Shown in pieces: positions 26,937-35,076 of a stretch of DNA of 64,000 nt; within the stretch, counting starts at the first letter, position 1, and the number at the start of each line of letters is the position of its first letter. The notes beneath the pieces were generated by a model that saw nothing but the letters and a program-made list of their open reading frames with translations, was not told where the DNA came from and did no database searches. A program made the translations under genes and the position numbers. The stretch is from Clostridium sp. 26_22 (GTDB lineage Bacteria; Bacillota; Clostridia; TANB77; CAG-508): contig MNRP01000037.1 in the NCBI GenBank assembly GCA_001916005.1, positions 1 to 64,000 on the forward strand, in the 5' to 3' direction.

Positions 26937-27206
26937 TTATCTTTCATATTCATCATTATTAAATTTTGTATTTTTTCCTAGACATAGTCCATCTAAAAAT
27001 ATGCCTGCTTCATTCCATGTTTTAAAGCAATTTTTTGAGTCTATAGAATACCAGTTTTTATCCTTTATATCTTTATCAATTAAAGCTATGGCTTTGTTAT
27101 ATGTATAAACATTAGAAATATTTAGTAATATTAATTGTTTGTCAGTATCAGAAAGCATATATTTATTAAGTCCCTGTATTCTTTTTTGTAGTTCCTTTTT
27201 TGTCAT
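26937..27206 (-). CDS. Conserved small protein of the element operon (element 1)
   Basis: About 89 residues, homologous to 36885-37154 (ELQKRIQGLNKYMLSDTDKQ, NWYSIDSKNCFKTWNEA, FLDGLCLGKNT). It resembles hypothetical proteins next to int in Clostridia; function unknown. The ATG at 27206 follows GGAG by 9 nt and is preferred over earlier ATGs. It overlaps the end of the upstream gene. Confidence 0.75.
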   Translation of the reverse strand: MTKKELQKRIQGLNKYMLSDTDKQLILLNISNVYTYNKAIALIDKDIKDKNWYSIDSKNCFKTWNEAGIFLDGLCLGKNTKFNNDEYER

Positions 27207-27744
27207 TATTATCATCTCCATTATTTTTTAAAACTGTTGCTAAAGCTAATTGGATATTAATTAGCATGTTCATTAGTAATTTATCAAAAGGAGGGGAGTC
27301 ACTATATTTGTTATTTCCGACACCTCTTTCATATATAAATGGAAAATTTGATTTTCTTTGTTGAGGAGTTATTTTTACACTTTTAGCTGATTTACTAGTT
27401 AAATCTTTTGAAAACCATATAATATCTTCTTGTGAAATACTTTGAAATTCACGAGATTTTTTATCAATGTTAACTACGACTAAATCTCCTATAATTCGAC
27501 GAAGGGGAAGAAATATATTAGGTCGCATAGGAGCTTTAGACTTATTATTATGACAAATAATAAATAGTTTCTCATATGGAACAATATCAAGATTTTTTTG
27601 TATAATTGCTTTTTTTAATTTATAGATGTTTTTAATAATTTTGACTTCTGGAGTTTGTCCAACTTTTTTGTATAAAACTCTGAGTGAATTTGTATTTTTA
27701 GTTTCTGGAATAATGTTCTTCTTTTTCAAAATTAAACACCTCAT
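27166..27744 (-). CDS. Conserved element protein (element 1)
   Basis: Up to 192 residues; homologous to the 184-residue protein of element 2. Shared core: RVLYKKVGQTPEVKIIKNIY, then PYEKLFIICHN, PNIFLPLRRIIGDLVVVNID and SQEDIIWFSKDL. Not recognised as a known family; the alpha/beta pattern and its position beside integration genes suggest a DNA-related or regulatory role. A TTG at 27729 behind GAGGTG is an alternative start. Its 3' end overlaps the next gene by about 40 bp, unlike the 4-bp overlap in element 2. Confidence 0.75.
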   Translation of the reverse strand: MRCLILKKKNIIPETKNTNSLRVLYKKVGQTPEVKIIKNIYKLKKAIIQKNLDIVPYEKLFIICHNNKSKAPMRPNIFLPLRRIIGDLVVVNIDKKSREFQSISQEDIIWFSKDLTSKSAKSVKITPQQRKSNFPFIYERGVGNNKYSDSPPFDKLLMNMLINIQLALATVLKNNGDDNNDKKGTTKKNTGT

Positions 27745-28067
27745 TATCTTTCTTCATCGTCAATATGATTTTTTCCCTTATTTGATAGGGAACGTTTATA
27801 ATCTTCTTTAGTATATTCTAAGCCGAATGCATCATAATAAGCTCTAATAATTTCGTATGAAAGCCCATGTCTTTTGTTATTTTTTCTAGGATATACCTTC
27901 GGCCTAGCAGCATTATATCTCATACAATCTAACATATCTTTTAAATCCTCTAATAATTTAGCCTCACAGTAATATTTGGTTGTTACTTTATAAAACAAAT
28001 CATAGATATGGCCAACTGTTTTTTTTGATACTTCATTAGAAACAGAAAAATCAATTTCTTTGTCCAT
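27744..28067 (-). CDS. Hypothetical protein unique to element 1
   Basis: 107 residues, not recognised, absent from element 2 at this position. No membrane segment; charged, with GHIYDLFYKVTTKYYCEAKL and a basic middle (PRKNNKRHGL). AAGGAG precedes the ATG. It lies inside the leftward operon, so it is a gene gained by element 1 or lost by element 2. Confidence 0.7.
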   Translation of the reverse strand: MDKEIDFSVSNEVSKKTVGHIYDLFYKVTTKYYCEAKLLEDLKDMLDCMRYNAARPKVYPRKNNKRHGLSYEIIRAYYDAFGLEYTKEDYKRSLSNKGKNHIDDEER

Positions 28068-28084
28068 AATTTTAGCTCCTTTCT

Positions 28085-28441
28085 TTATTTTTTTAAGTTA
28101 TTAGCTTTGTACAACGTCTGTAAGTTATATTTAAAATGTCTTATTCCTTTTTCTCTTAAAGAGATAACTTTTTTCTTTTGTATTTTTAATCTTCTACAAA
28201 TATCAATTAATTTACAATTTTCGACATATGTGAGATATAATACCTTTCGTTCCAGCAAAGGTACAATTTTCATTGCTAGATAATATAATTCGTTAGAAAA
28301 TATATTTTCTAAATGATTTATATTAACATCTGAATTATCTATATCTTGAATTGATTTTTTATAATAGTTTTCTGAAATTATCTTTTGAATGTACTCATTA
28401 GGGAAGAGTATATATTTATTTGATTTTCTTTTATCTTTCAT
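28085..28441 (-). CDS. Sigma-70 region 4-like regulator (element 1)
   Basis: 118 residues. The C-terminal part (LLERKVLYLTYVENCKLIDI, RRLKIQKKKVISLREKGIRH) is a sigma region 4 helix-turn-helix; no region 2 is present. It is related to the sigma-like ORFs of Tn916-family elements and to 37689-38102 in element 2. AAGGAG precedes the ATG. First gene of the leftward operon; likely an activator of excision genes. Confidence 0.8.
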   Translation of the reverse strand: MKDKRKSNKYILFPNEYIQKIISENYYKKSIQDIDNSDVNINHLENIFSNELYYLAMKIVPLLERKVLYLTYVENCKLIDICRRLKIQKKKVISLREKGIRHFKYNLQTLYKANNLKK

Positions 28442-28463
28442 AGTGAAACTCCTTAAATATATT

Positions 28464-28492
28464 AGACTTTCGAAAGTCTTTTAGTTCGAACT
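28464..28492. promoter_or_regulatory. Twin palindromes before the leftward operon (element 1)
   Basis: AGACTTTCGAAAGTCT (28464-28479) followed by AGTTCGAACT (28483-28492). Element 2 has the same pair in the same place with changed sequence. Likely operators for the XRE regulator. Confidence 0.55.
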
Positions 28493-28580
28493 GAAATAAT
28501 AATAGACTATAAAATATAACAATTGATATAAAATCGTGATAAAATCAGGTAAATTGAGATTAATTGATATAAAACGAAAT

Positions 28581-28627
28581 AAACCGTTTTAAAAGATATA
28601 TCATGATCTTTAAAACGGTTTATTTTT
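28581..28627 (-). terminator. Terminator of the XRE gene (element 1)
   Basis: AAACCGTTTTAAAAGAT pairs with ATCTTTAAAACGGTTT; T-rich on the minus strand. Confidence 0.8.
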
Positions 28628-28670
28628 CTATGTTTTAAATGCATATTAAAAAAATCTACGATAAATGGTA

Positions 28671-29387
28671 TTAGTATTCAAAATCTTCTTTATTTTCCAT
28701 TTCAATATACCAAATATTTATATTTTCCATCTTGCTAAATTCTTTATCTTGAATTTTTAAATATGCTAGCATTTCATCTGTAAAATCTAAATTATTCTTT
28801 GAAACTAAACATTTCCTAGCACTAGTATTATATTTTGTATCTGTACAATAAAAAGCGCCTTTCATCAAATTATCAATACCATTAGAAATGTTTAAATTTA
28901 TTTGAGAACATTCTAAACGCATACTTGTTGGCTTATAATTGTTAAATCTAAAAAATGCCATGAAATTGTCGGATTGCAAATAACCTTCTAAATAAATTTT
29001 TTTTGTTCTGCAATCAGCTAGTTCGATTTTACAGTAATCAGATTTTTCTATAAGATTTATTACAAACTTACATTTATCATATTTATTTAATGTAGGGTAA
29101 TAACCAATATAATAAACATATAAGGTATTAGTATTAAAAGGATTGATACTTTCTTTTTTACTAACAACTTTATCAAATTTGTTAAATAATTGATATTCTT
29201 CAATGTCTAATTCATTACATAGTAAATATATTTCTTCTGCATTAGGTAGAAGAGTACCTTTTTCAAATCTACCAATAGTTGTTGCGCTTTTTTTAATAAC
29301 TCTTCCTAGATTTTCTTGGCTTCTCCCAATTTGTTTTCTAAATGCTTGTAATCTTCTGCCAAATTCTTTTCTATCAAACTCCGGCAT
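28671..29387 (-). CDS. XRE family regulator (element 1)
   Basis: 238 residues: HTH_3 domain in the first 65 (FGRRLQAFRKQIGRSQENLG, TIGRFEKGTLLPNAEEIYLL) and a C-terminal domain of unknown fold shared with 38375-39094 in element 2 (YLYYIAYYP/YVYYIGYYP, RKCLVSKNNLDFTDEML). AAGGAG precedes the ATG. It faces away from the structured RNA promoter and probably represses the element's operons. Confidence 0.85.
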   Translation of the reverse strand: MPEFDRKEFGRRLQAFRKQIGRSQENLGRVIKKSATTIGRFEKGTLLPNAEEIYLLCNELDIEEYQLFNKFDKVVSKKESINPFNTNTLYVYYIGYYPTLNKYDKCKFVINLIEKSDYCKIELADCRTKKIYLEGYLQSDNFMAFFRFNNYKPTSMRLECSQINLNISNGIDNLMKGAFYCTDTKYNTSARKCLVSKNNLDFTDEMLAYLKIQDKEFSKMENINIWYIEMENKEDFEY

Positions 29388-29469
29388 AAAATCACTCCTT
29401 AAAAAATATCTACAACATTATTATACCAGTTTTTTACAATCACATCAAGTTATGTTAACTAAAAAAGAA

Positions 29470-29498
29470 TTGAACTTTACATAAAAGTATGATATAAT
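29470..29498 (+). promoter_or_regulatory. Promoter of structured RNA (element 1)
   Basis: TTGAAC (29470-29475), 17-bp spacer, TATAAT (29493-29498). Position matches the promoter in element 2. Confidence 0.8.
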
Positions 29499-29704
29499 TG
29501 TTACAACTTTATAGTAAAAAGAATGGCTTAAAATCTTAATTAATCCATTCCGCAAGCGTAATGCTTGATGTTTAACTTAAAACATTCAGGCATTGCAGTT
29601 GCTTGGATTTTTTATACATACGAGATTTTAAACATTATGTGTTTTTCCGTTTGTATGAGGTTGAATTTTTACTTGAAGAATTTATTACAAAGGAGAGCAC
29701 ACAT

Positions 29705-29815
29705 ATGGAAGAGATGTTTGTAGGCGGACGGAAGTCCAGGTGGTTAGCCTTTCATAGGATGCCATTCAAAGACAGAGAGGGAGGGAAAATCCCTCCTTTA
29801 TATTGTAATTTATAA
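29705..29815 (+). CDS. Leader ORF, 36 residues (element 1)
   Basis: ATG with an AAAGGAG about 8 nt upstream; basic, no signal peptide or membrane helix (includes GGRKSRWLAFHRMPFKDREG). The corresponding ORF in element 2 encodes an unrelated 24-residue peptide although the DNA motif GGAAGTCCAGG inside it is conserved, so translation itself or RNA structure may matter more than the peptide. Its ribosome-binding site pairs with 29902-29915. Confidence 0.5.
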   Translation: MEEMFVGGRKSRWLAFHRMPFKDREGGKIPPLYCNL

Positions 29816-29883
29816 GTAATTAAGGTATAATAAAAATAACTATTTAAACTAACTGCAATAGTTTGAATAGGGGCTATATAGCT

Positions 29884-29932
29884 AACAAAACACGGGAAGT
29901 CTATGTGTGTTCTCCTCCGTGTTTTGTTTTTT
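29884..29932 (+). terminator. Terminator with anti-RBS loop (element 1)
   Basis: AACAAAACACGG (29884-29895) pairs with CCGTGTTTTGTT (29917-29928) then T. The loop holds TATGTGTGTTCTCC (29902-29915), complementary with one G-U pair to GGAGAGCACACATA (29692-29705) over the leader ORF start. Confidence 0.85.
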
Positions 29933-30017
29933 GCGTACAGTGCATTATTTTGTGAAGTTACTTAAAATTTATGAATAATATGGATAAAATTTAGTCTAAA
30001 AATAAAGAAATATACTT

Positions 30018-30063
30018 AAAATCTGCATACTATGCAATTTTTAATGCGTAGCATGCAGATTTT
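30018..30063 (+). terminator. Second terminator hairpin (element 1)
   Basis: AAATCTGCATACTATGCA against TGCGTAGCATGCAGATTT, then TTTA. Element 2 has the equivalent hairpin at 39697-39748. Confidence 0.75.
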
Positions 30064-30141
30064 TATATTTTGACCAATTTACATAATCATAGTATAGTTT
30101 TAATAAATAATATAGTTTTTAACAGAAAGAGGGGAAAGAGA

Positions 30142-30495
30142 TTGCAAGATTTTGATAATAGACAATTAAATATTATAATTCGCAATAATCTTCGTTTATT
30201 AGGTATAAAATCTTGCAACAAAAGTACAAAGATGCTTGCGAAAACTATATTTTATATTAAAAGTAATAATATAATACTTGAAGATTATAAAGCTAATGAG
30301 ATTTATTGTAGTATTGCAAAATTATATAACAATACTACACCTAAGAATATAAAAGATAATATTGATTATGCTTTATCACATAGAGATGTATTAAAATCAA
30401 AGCAAAATTTTAAAAGAGTATTTAATTTTGAATATTCAGAAGATGTATTTACAAATAAGAATTTTATTGAAGAGTTTTCAAATATAATTAATTGA
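30142..30495 (+). CDS. Stand-alone Spo0A C-terminal-like protein (element 1)
   Basis: About 117 residues. It follows the pattern of the Spo0A DNA-binding domain: NLRLLGIKSCNKSTKMLAKT, then IYCSIAKLYNNTTPKNIKDN, IDYALSHRD and a final VFNFEY...FTNKNFIEEF segment. No receiver domain. TTG at 30142 behind AGAGGGG is the likely start; element 2's homologue also starts with TTG. Placed after two terminators of the structured RNA, so its expression probably depends on readthrough. Confidence 0.75.
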   Translation: MQDFDNRQLNIIIRNNLRLLGIKSCNKSTKMLAKTIFYIKSNNIILEDYKANEIYCSIAKLYNNTTPKNIKDNIDYALSHRDVLKSKQNFKRVFNFEYSEDVFTNKNFIEEFSNIIN

Positions 30496-30846
30496 TTGTA
30501 AATTCAACTTTATTAACTGAAATAGAAAAGCATATATAGAGGAATAAAAGTACCTAATTTTATTGTCAAAATTCTATAGAAATATGATACTCATCTTAGT
30601 AGATAAAACAAAGATAAAGAGAAATACAACTTATTAATAAAAGAAATTTATAATATTATAGAAATTTAAATATAGCCAATATTAGAAAAAATATTTATTT
30701 TTACTTTTTTTTACCTTTTTATTCAAAAAGACTAAATATATGATATTAATATTGTATAAAATTAGTACTTAATATTGAAACATAAATATCTTAATATGAA
30801 AGGAGGATAGAAAAATATAAATTTTTTATAAAGGGGGAATTATAGA
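30496..30846. other. Gene-free AT-rich stretch before amidase gene
   Basis: No ORF with a ribosome-binding site. TATAAA near 30755 could be the -10 of the following gene; nothing else is seen. Confidence 0.4.
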
Positions 30847-32058
30847 ATGAAAGTATGGAAAATTTTTAGAAATATTATTAGTAGTATAATTGCTTTTATA
30901 TTAATAAATAGTATGATTGTATTTTCTTATGCAAGTGAACAAAATAAAGTAGATAAAAAGTTAGAACCTAATATAGAAGCAAAACAAGATGAAGAAATAA
31001 GAATAGAGAATAATAAAACTAGGATATTAGAACAGGAACTAGATTATTTAGTAAATATGAGAGTATATATTAAAAATGCATATACAGGAAAATATTTAGA
31101 TGTAGCTGGTGGTAATATAGAAAATGGAACTAATGTGCAACAATATGAATTTAATGGAACTAATGCACAAAAATGGGGATTATATTCTTATGGAGATGGA
31201 AATTATACAATAGTATCTGAGCTTAATAGTGATGGTACACATTATAATAGGGTTTTAGATGTAAGTAACGGATTAAATGGAGAAAATATAAATGTTCACT
31301 TATGGGAAAATAATGGTAGTGATGCACAGAAATTTTCTATTTGTAAAACAAATTATAGTACTTATGTAATATTTTCAAAAGTCTCAAATTATGAAAAATG
31401 TGTACAATTAGATGGATTCCCTTGTAATAATAGTGCAAATGTAGATCAATATTCATGGGTAGCAACTGCTAATCAATGTTGGATTCTTGAACCTGTATAT
31501 GAAACTCCTAGCTTTGGAGTTAGATATGCTAAAGATACTTATAATTTAGGAGTTCATGCGTATCCAGATATGAGAGACTGGGGGGCAGATTGTACTAATT
31601 TTGTATCTCAATGCTTATTAGCTTCTGGCAAACATTATCAAGATAATTGGAAAGTTTATCGCAAAAACGATGCTTATAGTAAACCTACTAGTGTACAACA
31701 ATTGGATGAGTCATGGGAACTTTGCCAACCTAAAACCAGTCCATGGACTAGTGCCCAAGAGTTTTATAACTACTGGAAAAATCGTTCTTCATATCGTTAT
31801 ATAAAAGGATCAGATATTGTTGCAAATAGTTCTAATGCAGTTTTGCAAACAAACTTAAATGAGGGAGATGTAATTCAATATGCAGAGTTTAATATATTTG
31901 GTCAACCGTCACAAGTTAACCACACAATGTATGTAACAGGAAGAAATAGTAATAACTATTATTTAACGTATCATTCGGAATCAAGACTAGATAAAAGCTT
32001 AGTTGAGATATGTAATGATTTACCAAATAAGTATTTTATATTTTACAGAATAATGTAA
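30847..32058 (+). CDS. Secreted ricin-type lectin plus amidase domain protein
   Basis: 403 residues. Signal peptide or anchor (about 8-28), then a ricin B-type beta-trefoil (about 70-225) with QxW-like repeats NAQKWGLY, DAQKFSIC, ANQCWILE, and a C-terminal Amidase_6 domain: YAKDTYNLGVHAYPDMRDWG, ADCTNFVSQCL (likely catalytic Cys), VNHTMYVTGR and YLTYHSES. It probably binds glycan and cleaves peptide cross-links or another amide outside the cell. GGGGG precedes the ATG. Cargo of element 1, upstream of two genes on the same strand. Confidence 0.88.
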   Translation: MKVWKIFRNIISSIIAFILINSMIVFSYASEQNKVDKKLEPNIEAKQDEEIRIENNKTRILEQELDYLVNMRVYIKNAYTGKYLDVAGGNIENGTNVQQYEFNGTNAQKWGLYSYGDGNYTIVSELNSDGTHYNRVLDVSNGLNGENINVHLWENNGSDAQKFSICKTNYSTYVIFSKVSNYEKCVQLDGFPCNNSANVDQYSWVATANQCWILEPVYETPSFGVRYAKDTYNLGVHAYPDMRDWGADCTNFVSQCLLASGKHYQDNWKVYRKNDAYSKPTSVQQLDESWELCQPKTSPWTSAQEFYNYWKNRSSYRYIKGSDIVANSSNAVLQTNLNEGDVIQYAEFNIFGQPSQVNHTMYVTGRNSNNYYLTYHSESRLDKSLVEICNDLPNKYFIFYRIM

Positions 32059-32100
32059 AATATGATAAAATATTATAATAAAGAAAAGGGGGATGAAATT

Positions 32101-32619
32101 ATGAGAAAAAAAATATTAATTGGAATAATAATAATGATAGCTATTCTTATTCCTGTAGTAGTATTTGCACTTAAAGAGAATAGTTTGTATTTACCTCCAG
32201 CTGGACCAGAGAAAATAACAAAAAATTATAGTGAAATTAGTTCTAATAGTATTACTACATCTGAAACATCTGAATTGACAGAGAATGAAAGTAAAATGAT
32301 ACAACAAATGCAACAAGAATCAGAAGAATATCAGAAAAAAAATGAAGAGGCAAGAGAGATATTAAGAAAGTATAATCCTAATACATTTGATGAATTATAT
32401 GAAACGAACATAGAAAATTATGAGAAAAAGGGATTTCACGATTCTGAACTTACAAATGAAGAAAAACAATTATATAAAATGATTATTGATACATATGAAA
32501 ATGATAATTTGGATGAAAATGAAAGAAATATTTTAAAACAACAAATAGAAGAAAATTATGATTATATAAGGAGTATTCCGGGTCTACAAGAAAGAGCAGA
32601 TAAGATTTTAAATAAATAA
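32101..32619 (+). CDS. Membrane-anchored hypothetical protein (element 1 cargo)
   Basis: About 172 residues: one N-terminal membrane helix (ILIGIIIMIAILIPVVVFAL), a Ser/Thr linker, then a charged coiled-coil-like domain rich in Glu and Lys. The ATG at 32101 follows AAGGGGG and is preferred to 32062. Forty bp after the amidase gene; may be an immunity or accessory protein of it, which is inference. Confidence 0.72.
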   Translation: MRKKILIGIIIMIAILIPVVVFALKENSLYLPPAGPEKITKNYSEISSNSITTSETSELTENESKMIQQMQQESEEYQKKNEEAREILRKYNPNTFDELYETNIENYEKKGFHDSELTNEEKQLYKMIIDTYENDNLDENERNILKQQIEENYDYIRSIPGLQERADKILNK

Positions 32620-32700
32620 TATAATGGCTAATTATTAAGGAGGAATACTCTAATAGGAGTTTTCTCCTTAATTTGAATTTGAAAATGTAAAGGGGAAAAA

Positions 32701-33417
32701 ATGATTAATATTTTAGTGGTAGAAGATGATATTATTCAATTAAAACAAATCATTAATTATATATCACAAAAAAATGAAGATATTAAATTATATGGACTAA
32801 CATATTCAGGAGAAGAAGCATTAAAATTATTAATGACAGGAAAAATTGATATTATTATTTTAGATTTAAAATTAGATGGTATGAGTGGTGTTGACGTTAT
32901 AAAGTATATTGAAAGTAAGAAAATAGAAAAATATAAGAAGTCAATTATAATTGTTTCAGGCGAATATAATATGATTAAAGACATATATACTAGTATATAT
33001 GTCTATGAAATTTTTTTAAAACCATTTAATCTATACTCTTTAAATAAATCTATTGAAGATATAATATATGAGAAGAAATATGCTAATGAAATAAAAGAAA
33101 AAATACGTAGGGAATTAGACTTACTTAATTTTAATTTTACTCATGAAGGAAGTAAATATTTATTGGAATGCATTTATCAAGTATATACTTTAGAGTATAT
33201 AGATGATATGAATTTATCAAAAATTATTTATCCTATTTTAGCTAAGAAATATAAAAAAACAGTTAACACAATATATGGAAACATAAAACAAGCGATAAAT
33301 TCAATGTTTGATAATTGTCCCAAGAAGGTTTTAAAAAACTATTTTAATTTTAATTGTTTAATAAAACCTAGACCTAAAGAAGTAATTTATACTATTTTAA
33401 ATAAAATTAATAATTAA
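32701..33417 (+). CDS. Response regulator, REC plus Spo0A_C-like (element 1 cargo)
   Basis: 238 residues. Receiver domain (ILVVEDDIIQ with the acidic pair, phospho-Asp in IIILDLKLDGMSG, Lys in FLKPFN), then a domain patterned like Spo0A_C (FTHEGSKYLLECIYQVY, IIYPILAKKYKKTVNTIYGN, IKQAINSMF, and a late KPRPKEVIYTIL). It has Spo0A architecture but is clearly diverged. AAAGGGGA precedes the ATG. No kinase is encoded in the element, so host phosphorelay input is possible. Confidence 0.82.
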   Translation: MINILVVEDDIIQLKQIINYISQKNEDIKLYGLTYSGEEALKLLMTGKIDIIILDLKLDGMSGVDVIKYIESKKIEKYKKSIIIVSGEYNMIKDIYTSIYVYEIFLKPFNLYSLNKSIEDIIYEKKYANEIKEKIRRELDLLNFNFTHEGSKYLLECIYQVYTLEYIDDMNLSKIIYPILAKKYKKTVNTIYGNIKQAINSMFDNCPKKVLKNYFNFNCLIKPRPKEVIYTILNKINN

Positions 33418-33598
33418 AAAATAACTTTAAACGATTAATGGATTAGTGCTAAGACTATTTAAAGATAAAAGAAAATTACATAAATATACACTATATATAA
33501 AATGTAAAAAATGTTAAAAATGCTTATTCTAAAATAAAACTTGAATAGGCATTTAAGATTTGAGAATAGATAATAAGATGTTATAATTTTATATTTTT

Positions 33599-34552
33599 TT
33601 ATTTTTCAAAATATTGAACAAAATTATTTACTATACGTTTAAATCTATCAATAGGAAAACTAAATAGATTTTTTACAACTTCAAAAGTTTTTTCAATATA
33701 ATTTTTTAATCTATAATTTTCTTTCTTTAATTCTTCATTTTCATATTTTAAATTAGTATTTTCTTGTTGTAATTCTTCTAGCTTATTAATAGCTGTATAT
33801 GATTTACTTAATTGAACTTTTAATTTGTTTGTATATTTAATTAATTCCTTGTTTTGTTGAATTATTAAAGAGGTATCTTTAGTATATATAGGTTGTATTT
33901 GTTCTTGTGTTAATTCATATTTTATATTATCATAATTTGTTATTTGCTTTAATTTTTCCGTACTTAAATGCTCAACGTTTCTTGTTTTTCCTCTTTCTAA
34001 ATTGAATCCATTATTTTTTATATATAGATAGAAACTATCTTGTAATTGTTGATAACTATTTTTTCCTTTCCAATATTCGCTACAGGCAATTTTATTCACT
34101 TGTTTTCTAGTTTTTTTATCTATTTTAGAAACAACAGGAACAAAAACTAAATGCAAGTGGGGAGTGCTTTCGTCCATATGAACTTTAGCAGATAATATGT
34201 ATTTTTCTCCTAAATTCTTATAATTAGCAACAAAGTCATAAGCAGTTTGAAAGTATCTTTTTGTTTCATTTTCTCCGATTGAGTCAAAAAATTCTTTATC
34301 AGATGTAATAATAAATTCACATACAAGATTAGTATAACTTGTAATTCTACACTTTAAATCATTTTCATCTATTAATTGTTTAATAGCTCTTGAATAGGTA
34401 GTATTACATTGTTTGATTGAATAATTATTAATAGAATTGTTTTTATTAATATCTTTGTTAGAGTAATTAGTATTTTTCCTTTCTGTGTGTTTATATAGCC
34501 CAGGTAAATTATCTCTTTTATAATTTGCATTTCTAATTATTGCATAACTCAT
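33599..34552 (-). CDS. mobV: MobV-family relaxase (element 1)
   Basis: About 317 residues. N-terminal MSYAIIRNANYKRDNLPGLYKHTERKN and the metal-binding motif HMDESTPHLHLVFVPV are those of MobV/Pre; a C-terminal coiled coil (about 230-300) follows. It nicks oriT and leads the strand in transfer. The start at 34552 (AAAAGGAATT upstream) is preferred to the longer frame, whose extra part covers the oriT. About 90% identical by eye to the relaxase of element 2. Confidence 0.92.
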   Translation of the reverse strand: MSYAIIRNANYKRDNLPGLYKHTERKNTNYSNKDINKNNSINNYSIKQCNTTYSRAIKQLIDENDLKCRITSYTNLVCEFIITSDKEFFDSIGENETKRYFQTAYDFVANYKNLGEKYILSAKVHMDESTPHLHLVFVPVVSKIDKKTRKQVNKIACSEYWKGKNSYQQLQDSFYLYIKNNGFNLERGKTRNVEHLSTEKLKQITNYDNIKYELTQEQIQPIYTKDTSLIIQQNKELIKYTNKLKVQLSKSYTAINKLEELQQENTNLKYENEELKKENYRLKNYIEKTFEVVKNLFSFPIDRFKRIVNNFVQYFEK

Positions 34553-34629
34553 TTTTATAATTCCTTTTTTAAAAGATAGCCTTCGAAGGCTTACAAAAAT
34601 AAATACCTCCTTTGAATTTCTTAATAGAA

Positions 34630-34900
34630 AACTTTTATGAAGTTCTAACACACTAGAACTTCACGGAAGTTCTGTGTGATTAAGGACAACTTTGTTTTCC
34701 TTAATAATCCTTTTTTGCACGATTGAATATTATATTTATTAAAATTAATTTAATAAATACCATAAAATAATTATTAATTATTTTGTTTAATATTCTAATC
34801 GTGTTATAAGAACCTGACCCACTTATGCAATCAAAGATTGCTAGTGGGTACCCCAGAACCTTTTTGCTTGCGCAATAAAAATATTCGCTTTATTGCTCAT
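34630..34900 (-). other. oriT region of element 1
   Basis: The minus strand reads TAGTGTGTTA (34646-34655), identical to the nick site known for pMV158 (TAGTGTG/TTA). Around it lie nested repeats: GAAGTTCTA with TAGAACTTC, then CACGATT/AATCGTG arms flanking an AT-rich block and a strong hairpin 34817-34849 (ACCCACT...AGTGGGT). Directly upstream of mobV. Positions 34650-35076 contain no gene. Confidence 0.8.
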
Positions 34901-34991
34901 ATTTTTATAAATAGATTTTGCTAAATGCAAAATCTATTATCTAGCATTGGCTAAAGTAGTATTTTATTTCTATTCATTTTTATTATTTTTT

Positions 34992-35035
34992 AGTAATTTA
35001 TTTTCATTTCTAATTTTCAAACAACTAACTCAACA
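34992..35035. repeat. Conserved right end of element 1 (44 bp)
   Basis: 44 bp beginning AGTAATTTATTTTCATTTCT and ending ACTAACTCAACA is identical at 43770-43813, the right end of element 2. It probably holds integrase arm sites. Confidence 0.8.
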
Positions 35036-35076
35036 AGTATAGCTCAAAGTCTTGATAGTAGTGAATGTAGTCAGGA

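Larger units (their letters stand above)
29505..29932 (+). ncRNA. Structured leader RNA with pseudoknot (element 1)
   Basis: Between the promoter and the terminator. CAAGC (29553-29557) and GTAATGC (29558-29564) pair with GCTTG (29601-29605) and GCATTGC (29590-29596); within that loop ATGTTTAA (29568-29575) pairs with TTAAACAT (29628-29635), a pseudoknot. A short ORF and a GGAAGTCCAGG motif follow. Element 2 has the same architecture with compensating base changes. No known RNA family is recognised. Confidence 0.7.

Noticed and set aside
29603..29815. A 70-residue ORF starting at 29603
   Set aside because: TTG without ribosome-binding site inside the pseudoknot RNA; the ATG at 29705 with a good site is used instead.
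29505..29932. Retron or type I toxin-antitoxin
   Set aside because: No reverse transcriptase in either element, and the leader peptides are not hydrophobic or conserved.
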